A stretch of 64,000 nucleotides of DNA from Pseudomonas marvdashtae (lineage in GTDB: Bacteria > Pseudomonadota > Gammaproteobacteria > Pseudomonadales > Pseudomonadaceae): contig NZ_JABWQX020000001.1 of assembly GCF_014268655.2 (NCBI RefSeq), forward strand, positions 2,882,001 through 2,946,000. Direction: 5' to 3'. The position numbers were made by a program, and so were the translations under genes. Below, piece by piece: positions 36,844 through 46,002 of this stretch. The notes beneath the pieces are model-generated. The model saw only the letters and a program-made list of their open reading frames with translations, was not told the origin of the DNA and ran no database searches. Within the stretch, counting starts at the first letter, position 1, and every line of letters begins with the position of its first letter.

Positions 36844-36934
36844 GCAAAACCTCGGAATGGAGTGGCTCGAGAAATGAACGCAGTTTACTGACAGTTCGAC
36901 CATCAAGCGATGGGTTCGATCCATCGCCCTGTCA

Positions 36935-38332
36935 TCATGATTGTTCGGCCCTCAACGCATCGGCCAACGCGCAGAAGGCTGCGTCTGGATCCTCGGTCCC
37001 GCTGACCACGTGAGCCAAACGCAAATGCTGATCGTATAGTCCCTGTATGCTGAACAACTCCCCCGGCGCGATAACGATTCGCTGGGCAAGAAGGCGCTGG
37101 AAAACGCGCCGCAGATCAGCTTGGCGCGATGACCGCACCCAGATCGTCGCGCCACCTTCAGGCTCCACCCATTGCAGGCAGTCCCCTAGCCGCTCGCCTA
37201 TCCACTGCGTCGTCGAAACGGCACTTTCACGCAGCAAGCGCCGCAGCACCTGCAAGTGCTGGTCGATCCGACCATTGCTGTACAGGCGAGCAATCGCCTT
37301 CTGGCGAATTGGCGACAGACGAAACGCGCGCAACAGAAAATGCCGCTGCAGCGACAGCGTCAATTGCCGCGACAGCAGATAACCGTAGGGCGCTTCGGCA
37401 CCGATGGTTTTTTCGAAAGTGGAGTAGACAATCAGCCGATCCGGGTCAAGCAAGTCTCGGTAAGGCGTTCCTCCTGGCTCGAATATCAGGTCGGTATAGC
37501 TGTCGTTTTCCAGCACCCATGTGCCGTACGAATCCAACAGCCGCGCCACCGCGTGGCGATTGCCTTCACTTGCCTGCGTACCCATGGGCATGCTCAGGAC
37601 CGAGGACAGCACCACCAACCTTACCGTTTCGCTCGCCAGTAAACGGGCCAGTTGATCAACATCGATTTCGCCCCCTTCCTGCAACGACAGTTCGATGACC
37701 TGGACGTCGGCCGCTTGCAACAAGCGCAGGATCGTCCAGTCGCAGGGCGATTCGATCAACACCGTTGCGCCCTTGAGGGCCAGCACGGCAATCAGGATTT
37801 CCAGGACCCCTCTCAGGTCGGCCCCGATATACACGTCGTCGGCATTCCAGCATCTAGCCGGCGACGAGGTGTAGCGCGCCGCCAGCGCCATGCGCAGCTC
37901 CTGCTCGCCCCAAGGCTGCGAAGGCAGCTGCGAAGCGCGTGGATACTGGCGTAGCAACTCGCGCTCAAGCAACAGGAGCGGACTGTCCAGCGGCTGCAAG
38001 GACGCCGGTTCGTCGTCGCTCAGCGCCAGCATGCCTGGCCGGCGTGCATTGACATACAAGGTCTCAAGCAAATCGTCGCTACCGCCGAGTGTAGCAACGC
38101 AGGGCACCGGCAACGCGTAATAACCGGACTTGGCGATCGAATACACACGCCCTTCTTTCTCCAGCAAGGAATAAGCGTACTGGATGGTCGAAATGGATAC
38201 GTTCAAGCGCTCGGATAATTGCCGCAACGACGGCAGGCGCACCCGGGCGTCGGTGCCCAACTCATTGATCAGGCTCGTCAGGTATCGATAGACCGCCTGG
38301 TAAGCAAAATCGGTTTCACGGCCACCCTTCAT
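36935..38332 (-). CDS. MocR-type (GntR wHTH + aminotransferase fold) transcriptional regulator
   Basis: A ~465-residue regulator. N-terminal GntR winged helix with [20 protein letters not shown] and [15 protein letters not shown] (~10-75), then a fold-type I aminotransferase-like domain. The PLP lysine is probably the K of [11 protein letters not shown]; the LENDSYTDL segment aligns with the usual EDDYD. The normal arginine-rich LRLGY after the lysine is changed to APYGYL. MocR proteins use PLP or its adducts to sense vitamin B6, GABA or amino acids. Start is uncertain (ATG 38332 or 38368; no ribosome site at either). The 495-residue orphan gene lies 75 bp upstream on the same strand. Confidence 0.85.
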   Translation of the reverse strand: MKGGRETDFAYQAVYRYLTSLINELGTDARVRLPSLRQLSERLNVSISTIQYAYSLLEKEGRVYSIAKSGYYALPVPCVATLGGSDDLLETLYVNARRPGMLALSDDEPASLQPLDSPLLLLERELLRQYPRASQLPSQPWGEQELRMALAARYTSSPARCWNADDVYIGADLRGVLEILIAVLALKGATVLIESPCDWTILRLLQAADVQVIELSLQEGGEIDVDQLARLLASETVRLVVLSSVLSMPMGTQASEGNRHAVARLLDSYGTWVLENDSYTDLIFEPGGTPYRDLLDPDRLIVYSTFEKTIGAEAPYGYLLSRQLTLSLQRHFLLRAFRLSPIRQKAIARLYSNGRIDQHLQVLRRLLRESAVSTTQWIGERLGDCLQWVEPEGGATIWVRSSRQADLRRVFQRLLAQRIVIAPGELFSIQGLYDQHLRLAHVVSGTEDPDAAFCALADALRAEQS

Positions 38333-38407
38333 GAAGAAAGGCCAACAAAATGTGCCATGACCGGACATGGCCGGATGATGGAGCAGAAATCGTTCAAGCA
38401 GTGCTCC

Positions 38408-39895
38408 TCAACGCCAAGCCGATCGTCCACACAGGCCGTCGCCCTCCTGCTCGTCGTCCTCCGTAGCAACGCTTCCGACAGCCGATTGCAGGTCGCTCGT
38501 CAAGACGCTTTCCGCTTCCGCCGGGCTAATACGCGTCCGGTACAACTTGCCCAGCATGGGAATGGGCAGGCCGCTGACATCAACCATCCATTGCGCAACC
38601 TGATCGGCCACGGCTCCGCCCCGCATGGCCTTGTGCAAATCTGGCATCGCCACCAGCATGCCGGGATGGCAACAGCGCAGGAAATGCTCCAGGCCGGCGC
38701 CGTTTTCCACGAAGGGTGCGAACAGCATGCAAACCAGTTGCGTTTCGTTGAGGCCCAGCGAGTTTTGCGCTTCGACAGCCGCCTGGGCGCGGCGCTCAGG
38801 AATGGCCGCCGGCGTGCCGAACAATTCCTGGACCTGCTGGCAGACGTGCATGGGCAGTTGCTTGCGATGCATGATCATGATGGTTCGCTGCACATAGTCG
38901 CTGTAGCCCGTTTCATAACTGCGCCCTTGCAGGTAACAAGCCTGCAAGCCGTACAAGTGGGCGGATAGATACGGACTGAGGTACTCATGTTCAAGCGTTG
39001 GCACGATCAGTCCGTGGGAGCGCACCCCCAGGAACTCGCTGAACAATGGCCAGTTGTTTTCTTCCGACCGGTCGACAATCAGGTCTTCGATGCTGATATG
39101 CCCTATCCGCCGACGGGCCTCGAACTGCCCCTCGGGCTGCCACGGCCCCAGGCATTCCTGCCCGTAGAAACCCCGGAAGACCTCGCCGCCCAAGGTCTCG
39201 AGATGGGAGAAAAGGCCGTCATAGCCACAACCTGGGTCAATGGCCCGGCCGATCTTGTGCATCGAGCGTTGGAGGCCCGTCATGAATTGCTTTTGCTGGC
39301 GTGGCGTGTCACAGGTGACCCATGAGTCCACGCCCGACTCCCAGCGCGCCATGTGCCTGTAGAACTCCGCCATCGCCAGGTAGCCGTCGTCGCCCATGCC
39401 CAAGAGGCTGTCATTCGACCGCAGGTGCCCGAAGACCAGCATATCCAAGCGATTGGCCTCGTGCCCCGCCGTCGACAACGCTTTGTTGTGGTTGAACGGC
39501 ACCACTTCACGATTGTCCGCCATCAGCAGCTCCACACGCGGATCATCGTAGACAAACAGAGCGCTATAGCAGCGATGGATATTTTCCAGGCTGGCCTGCG
39601 TGGTCTCGCCCAGGCGAGGCGTGGCGACGCGCAGATCGAACGTCGTCGGATGCCGGCCAGCAATGCTCAACTGCGCGGCGCGCAAGGCCGTGAGAACATA
39701 GAATCCTTCCCGGCTTCCGTTCTGGACGGTCAACACGCGGTATTCGCCTATGCGGTCGATGCCTCCGGCTGCGACGATCAAGCGCTGAATCAAAAGCTGC
39801 AATGCAGTCCGTTCCGCACGAGAATAAAAATCCAGCAAGCGCTGCAATACTTGCTGATATACGTAAGTCATCGCCTGCTCATGAATTGCACTCAT
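38408..39895 (-). CDS. Unrecognised 495-residue protein
   Basis: I do not recognise this family. It shows no signal peptide, no transmembrane helix and no familiar catalytic signature. It is predicted largely alpha/beta, with several histidine-, tryptophan- and tyrosine-rich stretches (NHNKALSTAGHEANRLD, YLSPYLSAHLYGLQ, FAPFVENGAGLEHF, CCHPGM). The C-terminal ~25 residues are acidic and probably disordered. ATG 39895 follows AGG at 9 bases; ATG 39901 is an alternative. It precedes the MocR-type regulator by 75 bp on the same strand and is preceded by a 683-bp gap, which could hold its promoter. The N-terminus resembles neither a regulator nor an enzyme I know. Confidence 0.72.
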   Translation of the reverse strand: MSAIHEQAMTYVYQQVLQRLLDFYSRAERTALQLLIQRLIVAAGGIDRIGEYRVLTVQNGSREGFYVLTALRAAQLSIAGRHPTTFDLRVATPRLGETTQASLENIHRCYSALFVYDDPRVELLMADNREVVPFNHNKALSTAGHEANRLDMLVFGHLRSNDSLLGMGDDGYLAMAEFYRHMARWESGVDSWVTCDTPRQQKQFMTGLQRSMHKIGRAIDPGCGYDGLFSHLETLGGEVFRGFYGQECLGPWQPEGQFEARRRIGHISIEDLIVDRSEENNWPLFSEFLGVRSHGLIVPTLEHEYLSPYLSAHLYGLQACYLQGRSYETGYSDYVQRTIMIMHRKQLPMHVCQQVQELFGTPAAIPERRAQAAVEAQNSLGLNETQLVCMLFAPFVENGAGLEHFLRCCHPGMLVAMPDLHKAMRGGAVADQVAQWMVDVSGLPIPMLGKLYRTRISPAEAESVLTSDLQSAVGSVATEDDEQEGDGLCGRSAWR

Positions 39896-40578
39896 AACCA
39901 TTTACCTGGAAATTCGATTATCGGCGTCGCGCCCGCTTGATTTACACGACGTGTTGGTCTGGAGGATTGTTTTGCTATTGCCCGAAGTATTGGCGACAGG
40001 CTTGAATACTGTCCTGCGTAATTATTTGACACATACGAGCAGTGCCACCCCTTCTCCGCCACTGGCGCTGGCAATCCCCCCGGAAACATGGGGCATCGCC
40101 AAACGTTTAAAGTGTCCTAGGAGATTTCTTACAACTTCCCACAGACAGGGGATACAACAAATAAGGAAGATGCCGAGCGGCGACCTGCCTGCTGCCCCAG
40201 CCACTCTTCCCCTTTGTCGACGCACAGCCATGAAGGAAATAACGCGGAAGTCACTTGGAACATGCGCAGAAGATTCGAAATCAGTACAAAGTCTGTATCG
40301 CGCCACGACTTCTTCCTTGAGTTGGAAACAAGCGCTCAATTATCAGGACTTAAATAATGATTAGAAGATACAGATTAACGGCAAAAACCAGTTCAGTTGC
40401 CGTTCTCGCGGGGTGAGCCTTCAACGCGCCGTAGTGAAACGGCCTTGCGTCACGCGTGCCAGGCGCAGGTGCGCACTTTCCGGCGGACACGATGGATTAC
40501 GAACGAGGAAGAAAATGGTCGGTACGACCAGGGCAGCGCAAGAGTCGAAGCCCGTGACTCTTGCGCAAGGGGGGATAA
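39896..40578. other. 683-bp region without a convincing gene
   Basis: This gap is AT-richer than its neighbours. A TTGACA lies at 40026-40031 without a good -10. Small dyads are CGGCAA/TTGCCG (40379-40402) and GGTCG/CGACC (40518-40530). A perfect 11-bp hairpin (listed separately) lies next to the reductase stop. Short frames, including a 137-codon one on the plus strand, have neither ribosome site nor protein-like composition. Confidence 0.6.
40536..40566 (-). terminator. 11-bp perfect hairpin downstream of the MDR reductase
   Basis: GCGCAAGAGTC (40536-40546), 9-base loop, GACTCTTGCGC (40556-40566). It lies 12 bp after the stop of the minus-strand reductase. No T-run follows, so it is a weak or Rho-assisted terminator, or a transcript stabiliser. 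Confidence 0.5.
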
Positions 40579-41604
40579 TCAGGCGGGATCGACTACCTGA
40601 AGGGCAACACGTTCACGGCAAGGGCATTCGCCCATGTAACGGTGAGCTTCGACAAACTCGGAGAACGGAAACACCCGAGTCTTGAGCGGCAGCAGCACGC
40701 GATCAGCAGTCAGCTGATTGATATCGCGCAACGCCCGCTGCAACGCCACCTGGTCCTGGACAATGCCCAGCTCCGGCTTACCGGTGAAATTGCCGATGCA
40801 GTGCACAAAGAACTGAATGTTCTTCTGGAACGCCGCGCAGGCTGGAAAGGGTGTCTGGTTACCGCCCTGCAAGCCATATAGCACCAGGCTGCCACGGGGT
40901 GCCAGCACGTCGCCGAGAAGCGACATCTGCGGCCCGCCGAGACCATCGAACACGACATCGACGCCACGACCATCAGTGAGCTTGTTGATTTGCATCAGCA
41001 AGTCCTGTTCTTCGGTGACGATGACCTTTTCAGCGCCAAGCGACAGAAGATAGTCGCGTTCGTCGGAAGTCTTGGTCGCCGCAATCACCCGTACGCCCAA
41101 GGCCTTGCCCAATTGCACAAAGGATGGGCCGGCGCAATGGCTGGCGTCGGTCACCAAGGCAAATTGCCCGGGTTTCACCCGCGCCAGATCCATATAGGCA
41201 AAGTAGGCGATCAGCAGCGGCGTGTAGTGCACTGCGGCTTCGATCGGGCTGAGCACGTCGGGGTAACGAGTCAACGCCGTACGGGGCAGCACGATGATTT
41301 CACCGTACACCGGGTAATCGTTCGGGCTCTCGGCGGGGAAGCTGGCGACCTTGTCGCCCACGGCCAGGTCATCGACACCCCCGCCAACCGCCGTCACCAC
41401 CCCAGCCATCTCATGACCCAGCCCGGAAGGCAGGCGGGCCTGGGACGACGCCAGGTTCTGGCGCCACAGGGTGTCATACCAACTGATGCCGATCGCTTCG
41501 ACGCGGACCTGCACTTCTCCTGGCGCAGGAAGAGCCGCCGCATGCTCTTCGCATTTGAGCACCTCGGCACCACCAAACTTGTGAAAACGGATCGTGCGGG
41601 ACAT
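40579..41604 (-). CDS. MDR-superfamily oxidoreductase (quinone reductase-like)
   Basis: A 341-residue medium-chain dehydrogenase/reductase. The GroES-like part has LGHEMAGVV and VGDKVASFP; the Rossmann part has TDASHCAGPSFVQLGKALG where most members have a glycine-rich motif, then DGLGGPQMSLLGD. The catalytic-zinc cysteine and the four structural-zinc cysteines are absent, so it is probably a zinc-free NADPH reductase despite frequent 'alcohol dehydrogenase' labels. Start ATG 41604 follows GAGG at 6 bases. It is divergent from a LysR gene with a dyad in the 256-bp gap, which is probably its regulator. Confidence 0.88.
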   Translation of the reverse strand: MSRTIRFHKFGGAEVLKCEEHAAALPAPGEVQVRVEAIGISWYDTLWRQNLASSQARLPSGLGHEMAGVVTAVGGGVDDLAVGDKVASFPAESPNDYPVYGEIIVLPRTALTRYPDVLSPIEAAVHYTPLLIAYFAYMDLARVKPGQFALVTDASHCAGPSFVQLGKALGVRVIAATKTSDERDYLLSLGAEKVIVTEEQDLLMQINKLTDGRGVDVVFDGLGGPQMSLLGDVLAPRGSLVLYGLQGGNQTPFPACAAFQKNIQFFVHCIGNFTGKPELGIVQDQVALQRALRDINQLTADRVLLPLKTRVFPFSEFVEAHRYMGECPCRERVALQVVDPA

Positions 41605-41675
41605 CGCAAACCTCGTCAAAGTTACCTCTAATGCCATGAACTCTATCCGGGCTTTGTACCCAAGACCATCAGTGG

Positions 41676-41685
41676 CTATTAATAG
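41676..41685. promoter_or_regulatory. Short palindrome in MDR reductase/LysR gap (candidate operator)
   Basis: CTATTAATAG, a perfect 10-bp palindrome, 72 bp before the reductase start, in the shared promoter region of the divergent pair. Confidence 0.35.
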
Positions 41686-41860
41686 TCGACATGCCTGTCA
41701 TTGATTCCGCGTAGGAAAACCGAACCAGTCCGGTAAGACTTATCCCTAAAAAATGCAATTAGCCGATGCAGAGTACCAGCCTTTCCCCGTAAGATTCACG
41801 CCGGTCATTGTTCTCATATGGCCGCCCACGTCAAGCTTGCCGAATCTGCCAGGACCCCAG

Positions 41861-42775
41861 ATGAATCGTAATGACCTGCGTCGTGTCGACCTGAACCTGT
41901 TGATCGTGTTCGAAACATTGATGCATGAACGCAGTGTGACCCGCGCCGCCGAGAAGCTGTTTCTCGGCCAGCCGGCCATCAGTGCCGCGCTGTCGCGCCT
42001 GCGCAGCCTGTTCGATGACCCGTTGTTCGTGCGCACCGGGCGCAGCATGGAGCCCACGGCCCGGGCGATCGAGATCTTCGCCCTGCTGTCCCCGGCCCTG
42101 GATTCGATTTCCACGGCCGTCAGCCGGGCGGCGGAGTTCGATCCGGCCACCAGCACGTCGGTGTTTCGTATCGGTCTGTCAGATGACGCCGAGTTCGCCC
42201 TGCTGCCCATGCTGCTCAAGCGCCTGCGAGCGGAAGCGCCAGGCATTGTGCTGGTGGTGCGGCGAGTCAACTACATCTTGATGCCAGGTCTGCTCGCCTC
42301 AGGTGAAATTTCCATTGGTGTCAGCTACACCGACGACCTCCCGGCGAACGCCAAGCGCAAGGTATTGCGCCGCAGCTTACCCAAAGTGTTGCGCGCCGAC
42401 ACCGCGCCGGGACGATTGACCCTGGACGAATTTTGCGCCCGCCCCCATGCATTGGTTTCCTTTGCCGGCGACTTGAGCGGCTTCATCGACGAAGAGTTGG
42501 AAAAACTCGACCGCAAGCGCCATGTGGTGCTGGCCGTGCCGCAGTTCAACGGCTTGAGCACGTTGCTGGCGGGCACCGACATCGTCGCTACGGTGCCCGA
42601 CTACACCGCCGACGCATTGACCGCCGCTGGCGGCGTACGCGCCGAAGACCCACCGATCCCGGTGCGCAGCTTCGAGCTGCACATGGCCTGGCGCGGATCC
42701 CAGGACAACGACCCGGGCGAACGCTGGTTGAGATCGCGGATTCAGATGTTTTTTGGCGACCCTGAGAGTCTCTAA
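41861..42775 (+). CDS. LysR-type transcriptional regulator
   Basis: A 304-residue regulator with the N-terminal helix-turn-helix in the order DLNLLIVFETLMHERSVT, FLGQPAISAALSRLRSLF, DDPLFVRTGRSMEPT and a PBP-fold effector domain. The DLNLLIVFE start is of the NodD/LinR subgroup. ATG 41861 has AGGA at 6 bases; the frame back to 41753 has no good start. Divergent from the MDR reductase, which it likely controls; the next gene downstream converges. Confidence 0.92.
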   Translation: MNRNDLRRVDLNLLIVFETLMHERSVTRAAEKLFLGQPAISAALSRLRSLFDDPLFVRTGRSMEPTARAIEIFALLSPALDSISTAVSRAAEFDPATSTSVFRIGLSDDAEFALLPMLLKRLRAEAPGIVLVVRRVNYILMPGLLASGEISIGVSYTDDLPANAKRKVLRRSLPKVLRADTAPGRLTLDEFCARPHALVSFAGDLSGFIDEELEKLDRKRHVVLAVPQFNGLSTLLAGTDIVATVPDYTADALTAAGGVRAEDPPIPVRSFELHMAWRGSQDNDPGERWLRSRIQMFFGDPESL

Positions 42776-42896
42776 CTGCGGGCAGCTTCAGCGACGTCCA
42801 CGCAGTTGGTGCGCAAGAATTGCCGGCGCGTATCGCTCGCGCCGTGAAAGCGTCATGGATGACTCCTCAGTTCCAAATGGCCGCGAGAAGCGTAGG

Positions 42897-43883
42897 TCAC
42901 GCGTTCACATCGACGACCGTGCGCCCCCGGACCTTGCCTTCCAGCACCTGACTGGCGACCGCTGGAACCTGTGCCAAACCCACCACCTGAGTGGTTCGGG
43001 CGAGCTTGCTCAAGTCGAGGTCCCGCGCCAGTCGTGACCATGCCTGCAACCGGACGTCTTGCGGCGCATTGACAGAATCGATACCGGCCAGGGTCACGTT
43101 ACGCAAGATGAAGGGCAACACCGATCCGGGCAGGTCCGCCCCCTGGGCCAGGCCGAAAGCAGCGACAACGCCACGGTATTGAGTCTGCGCCAAGGCGTTG
43201 GCCAAGGTATGGCTGCCGACCGAGTCGATGACGCCCGCCCAGCGCTCCTTGGCAATGGGTGCGCCCGGCTCTGACAAGGTGTGGCGATCGATGACTTGTG
43301 TCGCACCCAGATCGCTCAGGTAGCCGGCTTCCTCTTGACGCCCGGTCGAGGCCACCACCCGATAGCCAAGGCCCGAGAGCAGCGCGATCGCCACCGAGCC
43401 GGCGCCGCCGCTGGCGCCCGTGACCAGGATATCGCCGCGCTCCGGGGTCAGTCCGCCATGCTCCAGCGCCAAGACGCTGAGCATCGCCGTATAACCTGCC
43501 GTGCCGATCGCCATCGCTTCCCGGGTCGAAAATACCTCGGGGACTTTTACCAGCCAATCGCCGCTCACCCGTGCCTTCTGGGCAAAACCGCCGTGATGGG
43601 TCTGGCTCAGCCCCCAACCGTTGACCAGCACCCGGTCGCCAGCCTGGAAACCGGCGTGGCTGGAGCTTTCGACGATGCCGGCGAAGTCGATGCCTGGGAT
43701 CAATGGAAACTGGCGGATCACCGGCGTGCGGCCACTGAGGGCCATGGCGTCCTTGTAGTTCACGGTGGAATATTCGATCGCGACAGTGACGTCTCCGGGC
43801 ATCAAGTCCTCGTCGTTGAAGTCGACAAGGTTGGTGGAGATGACATCGCCAGTTTTATTGGAAAGCAGCGCTTTGAAGGTCAT
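42897..43883 (-). CDS. YhdH/AcuI-type acrylyl-CoA reductase family protein
   Basis: A 328-residue MDR-family NADPH-dependent reductase. Hallmarks of the YhdH/AcuI branch: VNYKDAMALSG near the N-terminus, IPGIDFAGIVE, GTAGYTAMLSVLALEHGG and the cofactor motif VTGASGGAGSVAIALLS. E. coli AcuI reduces acrylyl-CoA to propionyl-CoA; the present substrate is open. Start ATG 43883 has AGGA 8 bases upstream; the frame to 44114 overlaps the SDR gene and is not used. It is separated from the upstream SDR gene by 73 bp on the same strand, so they may be co-transcribed. Confidence 0.9.
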   Translation of the reverse strand: MTFKALLSNKTGDVISTNLVDFNDEDLMPGDVTVAIEYSTVNYKDAMALSGRTPVIRQFPLIPGIDFAGIVESSSHAGFQAGDRVLVNGWGLSQTHHGGFAQKARVSGDWLVKVPEVFSTREAMAIGTAGYTAMLSVLALEHGGLTPERGDILVTGASGGAGSVAIALLSGLGYRVVASTGRQEEAGYLSDLGATQVIDRHTLSEPGAPIAKERWAGVIDSVGSHTLANALAQTQYRGVVAAFGLAQGADLPGSVLPFILRNVTLAGIDSVNAPQDVRLQAWSRLARDLDLSKLARTTQVVGLAQVPAVASQVLEGKVRGRTVVDVNA

Positions 43884-43956
43884 TGTTGTTTTCCTGTCCG
43901 TTTGAGCGAATTCGGGCCAGCGCTTGTGCTCCAGAGCGCTGGACAGCGTAGGCGAT

Positions 43957-44769
43957 TCAGGCCAATTGCATGGCTTTGCGAATGCCCGAGTCCAGCAGGC
44001 CTGCCGGAGCGAAGCGGCGCATGAATTGCAACTGGGCGGCGGCCTTGCCAGCGGTATAGCGCAATTTCGGCCGATCGGCACGAGCAGCCTTGAGCACCAC
44101 GTCGGCGACCACATCGGGCCCCTCGGCAGACGCCATTGCCTGATTGACGACTTTGGTTACCTTTACCCGAATATCCTCATACAGGTCCAGCTTGGCGTCG
44201 GCCTGGAAGCTGTTGCTCTCGAATGCGGTTTTCGTATAGCCGGGCTCGATGACCACAACCCGGATGCCATGGGTACGCAGTTCGTGATCCAGCGCCTGGG
44301 AATAGCCATCCACCGCATGTTTACTGGCCACATAGAGCGCGACATAAGGCACGGGGACAACACCGAGTATCGAACCGATGTTGATGATTCGACCGACACC
44401 TAGGCGTCGCATGTGAGGCACGACGGCGCGGGTCATTCGCACGACACCGAGGAAATTGGTATCGAGGAGCGCCTTGGCTTGCTCGATCGAGCTCTCTTCG
44501 GCTGCGGCCGGGGCGAGTCCGAAGCCCGCGTTGTTGATCAACAAATCGATGCGCCCTTCCAACCGCAACAGCTCTGCGACGGCGGCTTCGACGCTGGCAT
44601 CGTCAGTCACGTCCAGGGCCAGCATCGCAAACGCCTGACGTTCCGCCCGAGCTCCTCGTCGACTGGTGCCGTACACACGGTAGCCAGCGGCCACGAGTTT
44701 GTTGGCAATGGCTTCTCCGATGCCAGACGAAGCGCCTGTCACCAACGCTACGGGTTTAGGGATTGTCAT
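43957..44769 (-). CDS. SDR family oxidoreductase
   Basis: A 270-residue classical short-chain dehydrogenase: TGASSGIGEAIA, LLINNAGFG, serine in INIGSILG and Y-V-A-S-K in YVASKHAVDGYS. The second half (RVVVIEPGYTKTAF and a long tail) is like retinol-dehydrogenase-type SDRs acting on lipophilic substrates. ATG 44769 has GAGGAG upstream. Transcribed toward the YhdH-like gene with a 73-bp gap. A LysR gene lies 199 bp upstream on the same strand. Confidence 0.9.
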   Translation of the reverse strand: MTIPKPVALVTGASSGIGEAIANKLVAAGYRVYGTSRRGARAERQAFAMLALDVTDDASVEAAVAELLRLEGRIDLLINNAGFGLAPAAAEESSIEQAKALLDTNFLGVVRMTRAVVPHMRRLGVGRIINIGSILGVVPVPYVALYVASKHAVDGYSQALDHELRTHGIRVVVIEPGYTKTAFESNSFQADAKLDLYEDIRVKVTKVVNQAMASAEGPDVVADVVLKAARADRPKLRYTAGKAAAQLQFMRRFAPAGLLDSGIRKAMQLA

Positions 44770-44968
44770 AGGAACTCCTCGGGCTGGGTCGGCCCGGCAT
44801 CGAAGCGTGTCGGGCGAAGCTATGATGATGGTCATAATCTTCGCCGTCAATATTTTGATTTCGATCAACATCTAACTGATGACTCGAATACCCGCTCTAC
44901 CGGGCGCCACCCCGTTGTCAGGCCGCTCTTACTAGCTGTTCCGGTTGTTTTGATCCGCTGTGCTGCGC

Positions 44969-45853
44969 TTATCGCTTGAATAACTCAGTGCACATGAAAT
45001 CAATGAACACCCGCAACTTGGGCGCCAGATGTTTGCTGGAAGGCCAAAGCATGCGGAACGTGTTCTGGTGCTGATTGAAGTCATCCAGAACGGTGACCAA
45101 TTCCCCAGCGGCGAGCGCATCGCGTACGGTGAAGTCCGGCACACAGGCAATCCCCAGTGCATCGCGTACAACGTGTAGCAACGCTTCGGTGGTGTTGCAG
45201 ATCAGAGCCGCCGGCAGAGCGAGATCCGCCTCCCCTTCCCCGGCGACCGGCCAAACCTGCAATCTGCCGGAGCTCGGAAATCTGTACAGCAGGCAGGCAT
45301 GCTGCAACAAATCCGCCGGGACCTGCGGCCGGCCATGTTCGACGAAGTACCGGGGTGAACCGACCACCAACAGTTTAAATGTGCCCAACGGCCTGGACAT
45401 CAGCCGGGAATCGTTCGGTTCGCCGGTACGAATAACCGCGTCAAAACCTTCCTCGACGATGTCCACCAATCGATCAGAAAAATCCAGGTCCAGCTCAATA
45501 CTCGGATAGCGGCGCATAAACGCAATCAGCGTCGGCATGACCAGCCCCGCCACCAAAGGCAGGCTCACCCGCAATCGCCCGCGCGGCGCTTTTCGGGTTT
45601 CGGACAACTCGAACTCCGCCGCTTCGATTTCGCACAGGATGCGCCGGCAGCGTTCCAGGAAAAGCGCGCCCTCCGCCGTCAGCGTGATACTTCGCGTGCT
45701 GCGATGGAACAGACGCACGCCCAATCTTTCTTCAAGGCGAGCCACGCTTTTGCCCACCGCCGACGAGGAGACCCCGAGTACCCGGCCCGCCTCTGAAAAG
45801 CTTCGAGCCTCGGCGGCCCGAACAAAAAAATCTATCCCGCTTAACGATTCCAT
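44969..45853 (-). CDS. LysR-type transcriptional regulator
   Basis: A 294-residue regulator. HTH: IDFFVRAAEARSFSEAG then GVSSSAVGKSVARLEERLG, with RLFHRSTRSITLTAEG, the CrgA/DsdC-like subgroup with long helix; effector domain follows. ATG 45853. It is divergent from the MFS gene (149-bp gap) and probably controls it; a GACAA-T-TTGTC palindrome lies in the gap. Confidence 0.92.
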   Translation of the reverse strand: MESLSGIDFFVRAAEARSFSEAGRVLGVSSSAVGKSVARLEERLGVRLFHRSTRSITLTAEGALFLERCRRILCEIEAAEFELSETRKAPRGRLRVSLPLVAGLVMPTLIAFMRRYPSIELDLDFSDRLVDIVEEGFDAVIRTGEPNDSRLMSRPLGTFKLLVVGSPRYFVEHGRPQVPADLLQHACLLYRFPSSGRLQVWPVAGEGEADLALPAALICNTTEALLHVVRDALGIACVPDFTVRDALAAGELVTVLDDFNQHQNTFRMLWPSSKHLAPKLRVFIDFMCTELFKR

Positions 45854-45868
45854 GGCAGATCCATTAGA

Positions 45869-45879
45869 GACAATTTGTC
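45869..45879. promoter_or_regulatory. Palindrome between LysR and MFS genes (candidate operator)
   Basis: GACAA-T-TTGTC, perfect 5+1+5 dyad, 15 bp before the LysR start codon. Position fits an autoregulatory site. Confidence 0.4.
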
Positions 45880-46002
45880 CGTTGTGTTCCGAACCTTAGC
45901 ATTATTGTCTTCACTCTGAAGCGCACTTACCGTAGCCGCCAGATAGTCATCCTTGAGGGACGGAATCATCCAGTCCACCAGCGGCTTACAGGAAGGTGAA
46001 AC

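Noticed and set aside
39951..40364. 137-codon plus-strand frame, and a 44-codon internal part from about 40230
   Set aside because: No ribosome site, no similarity to a known protein and no typical codon bias; kept as non-coding gap.
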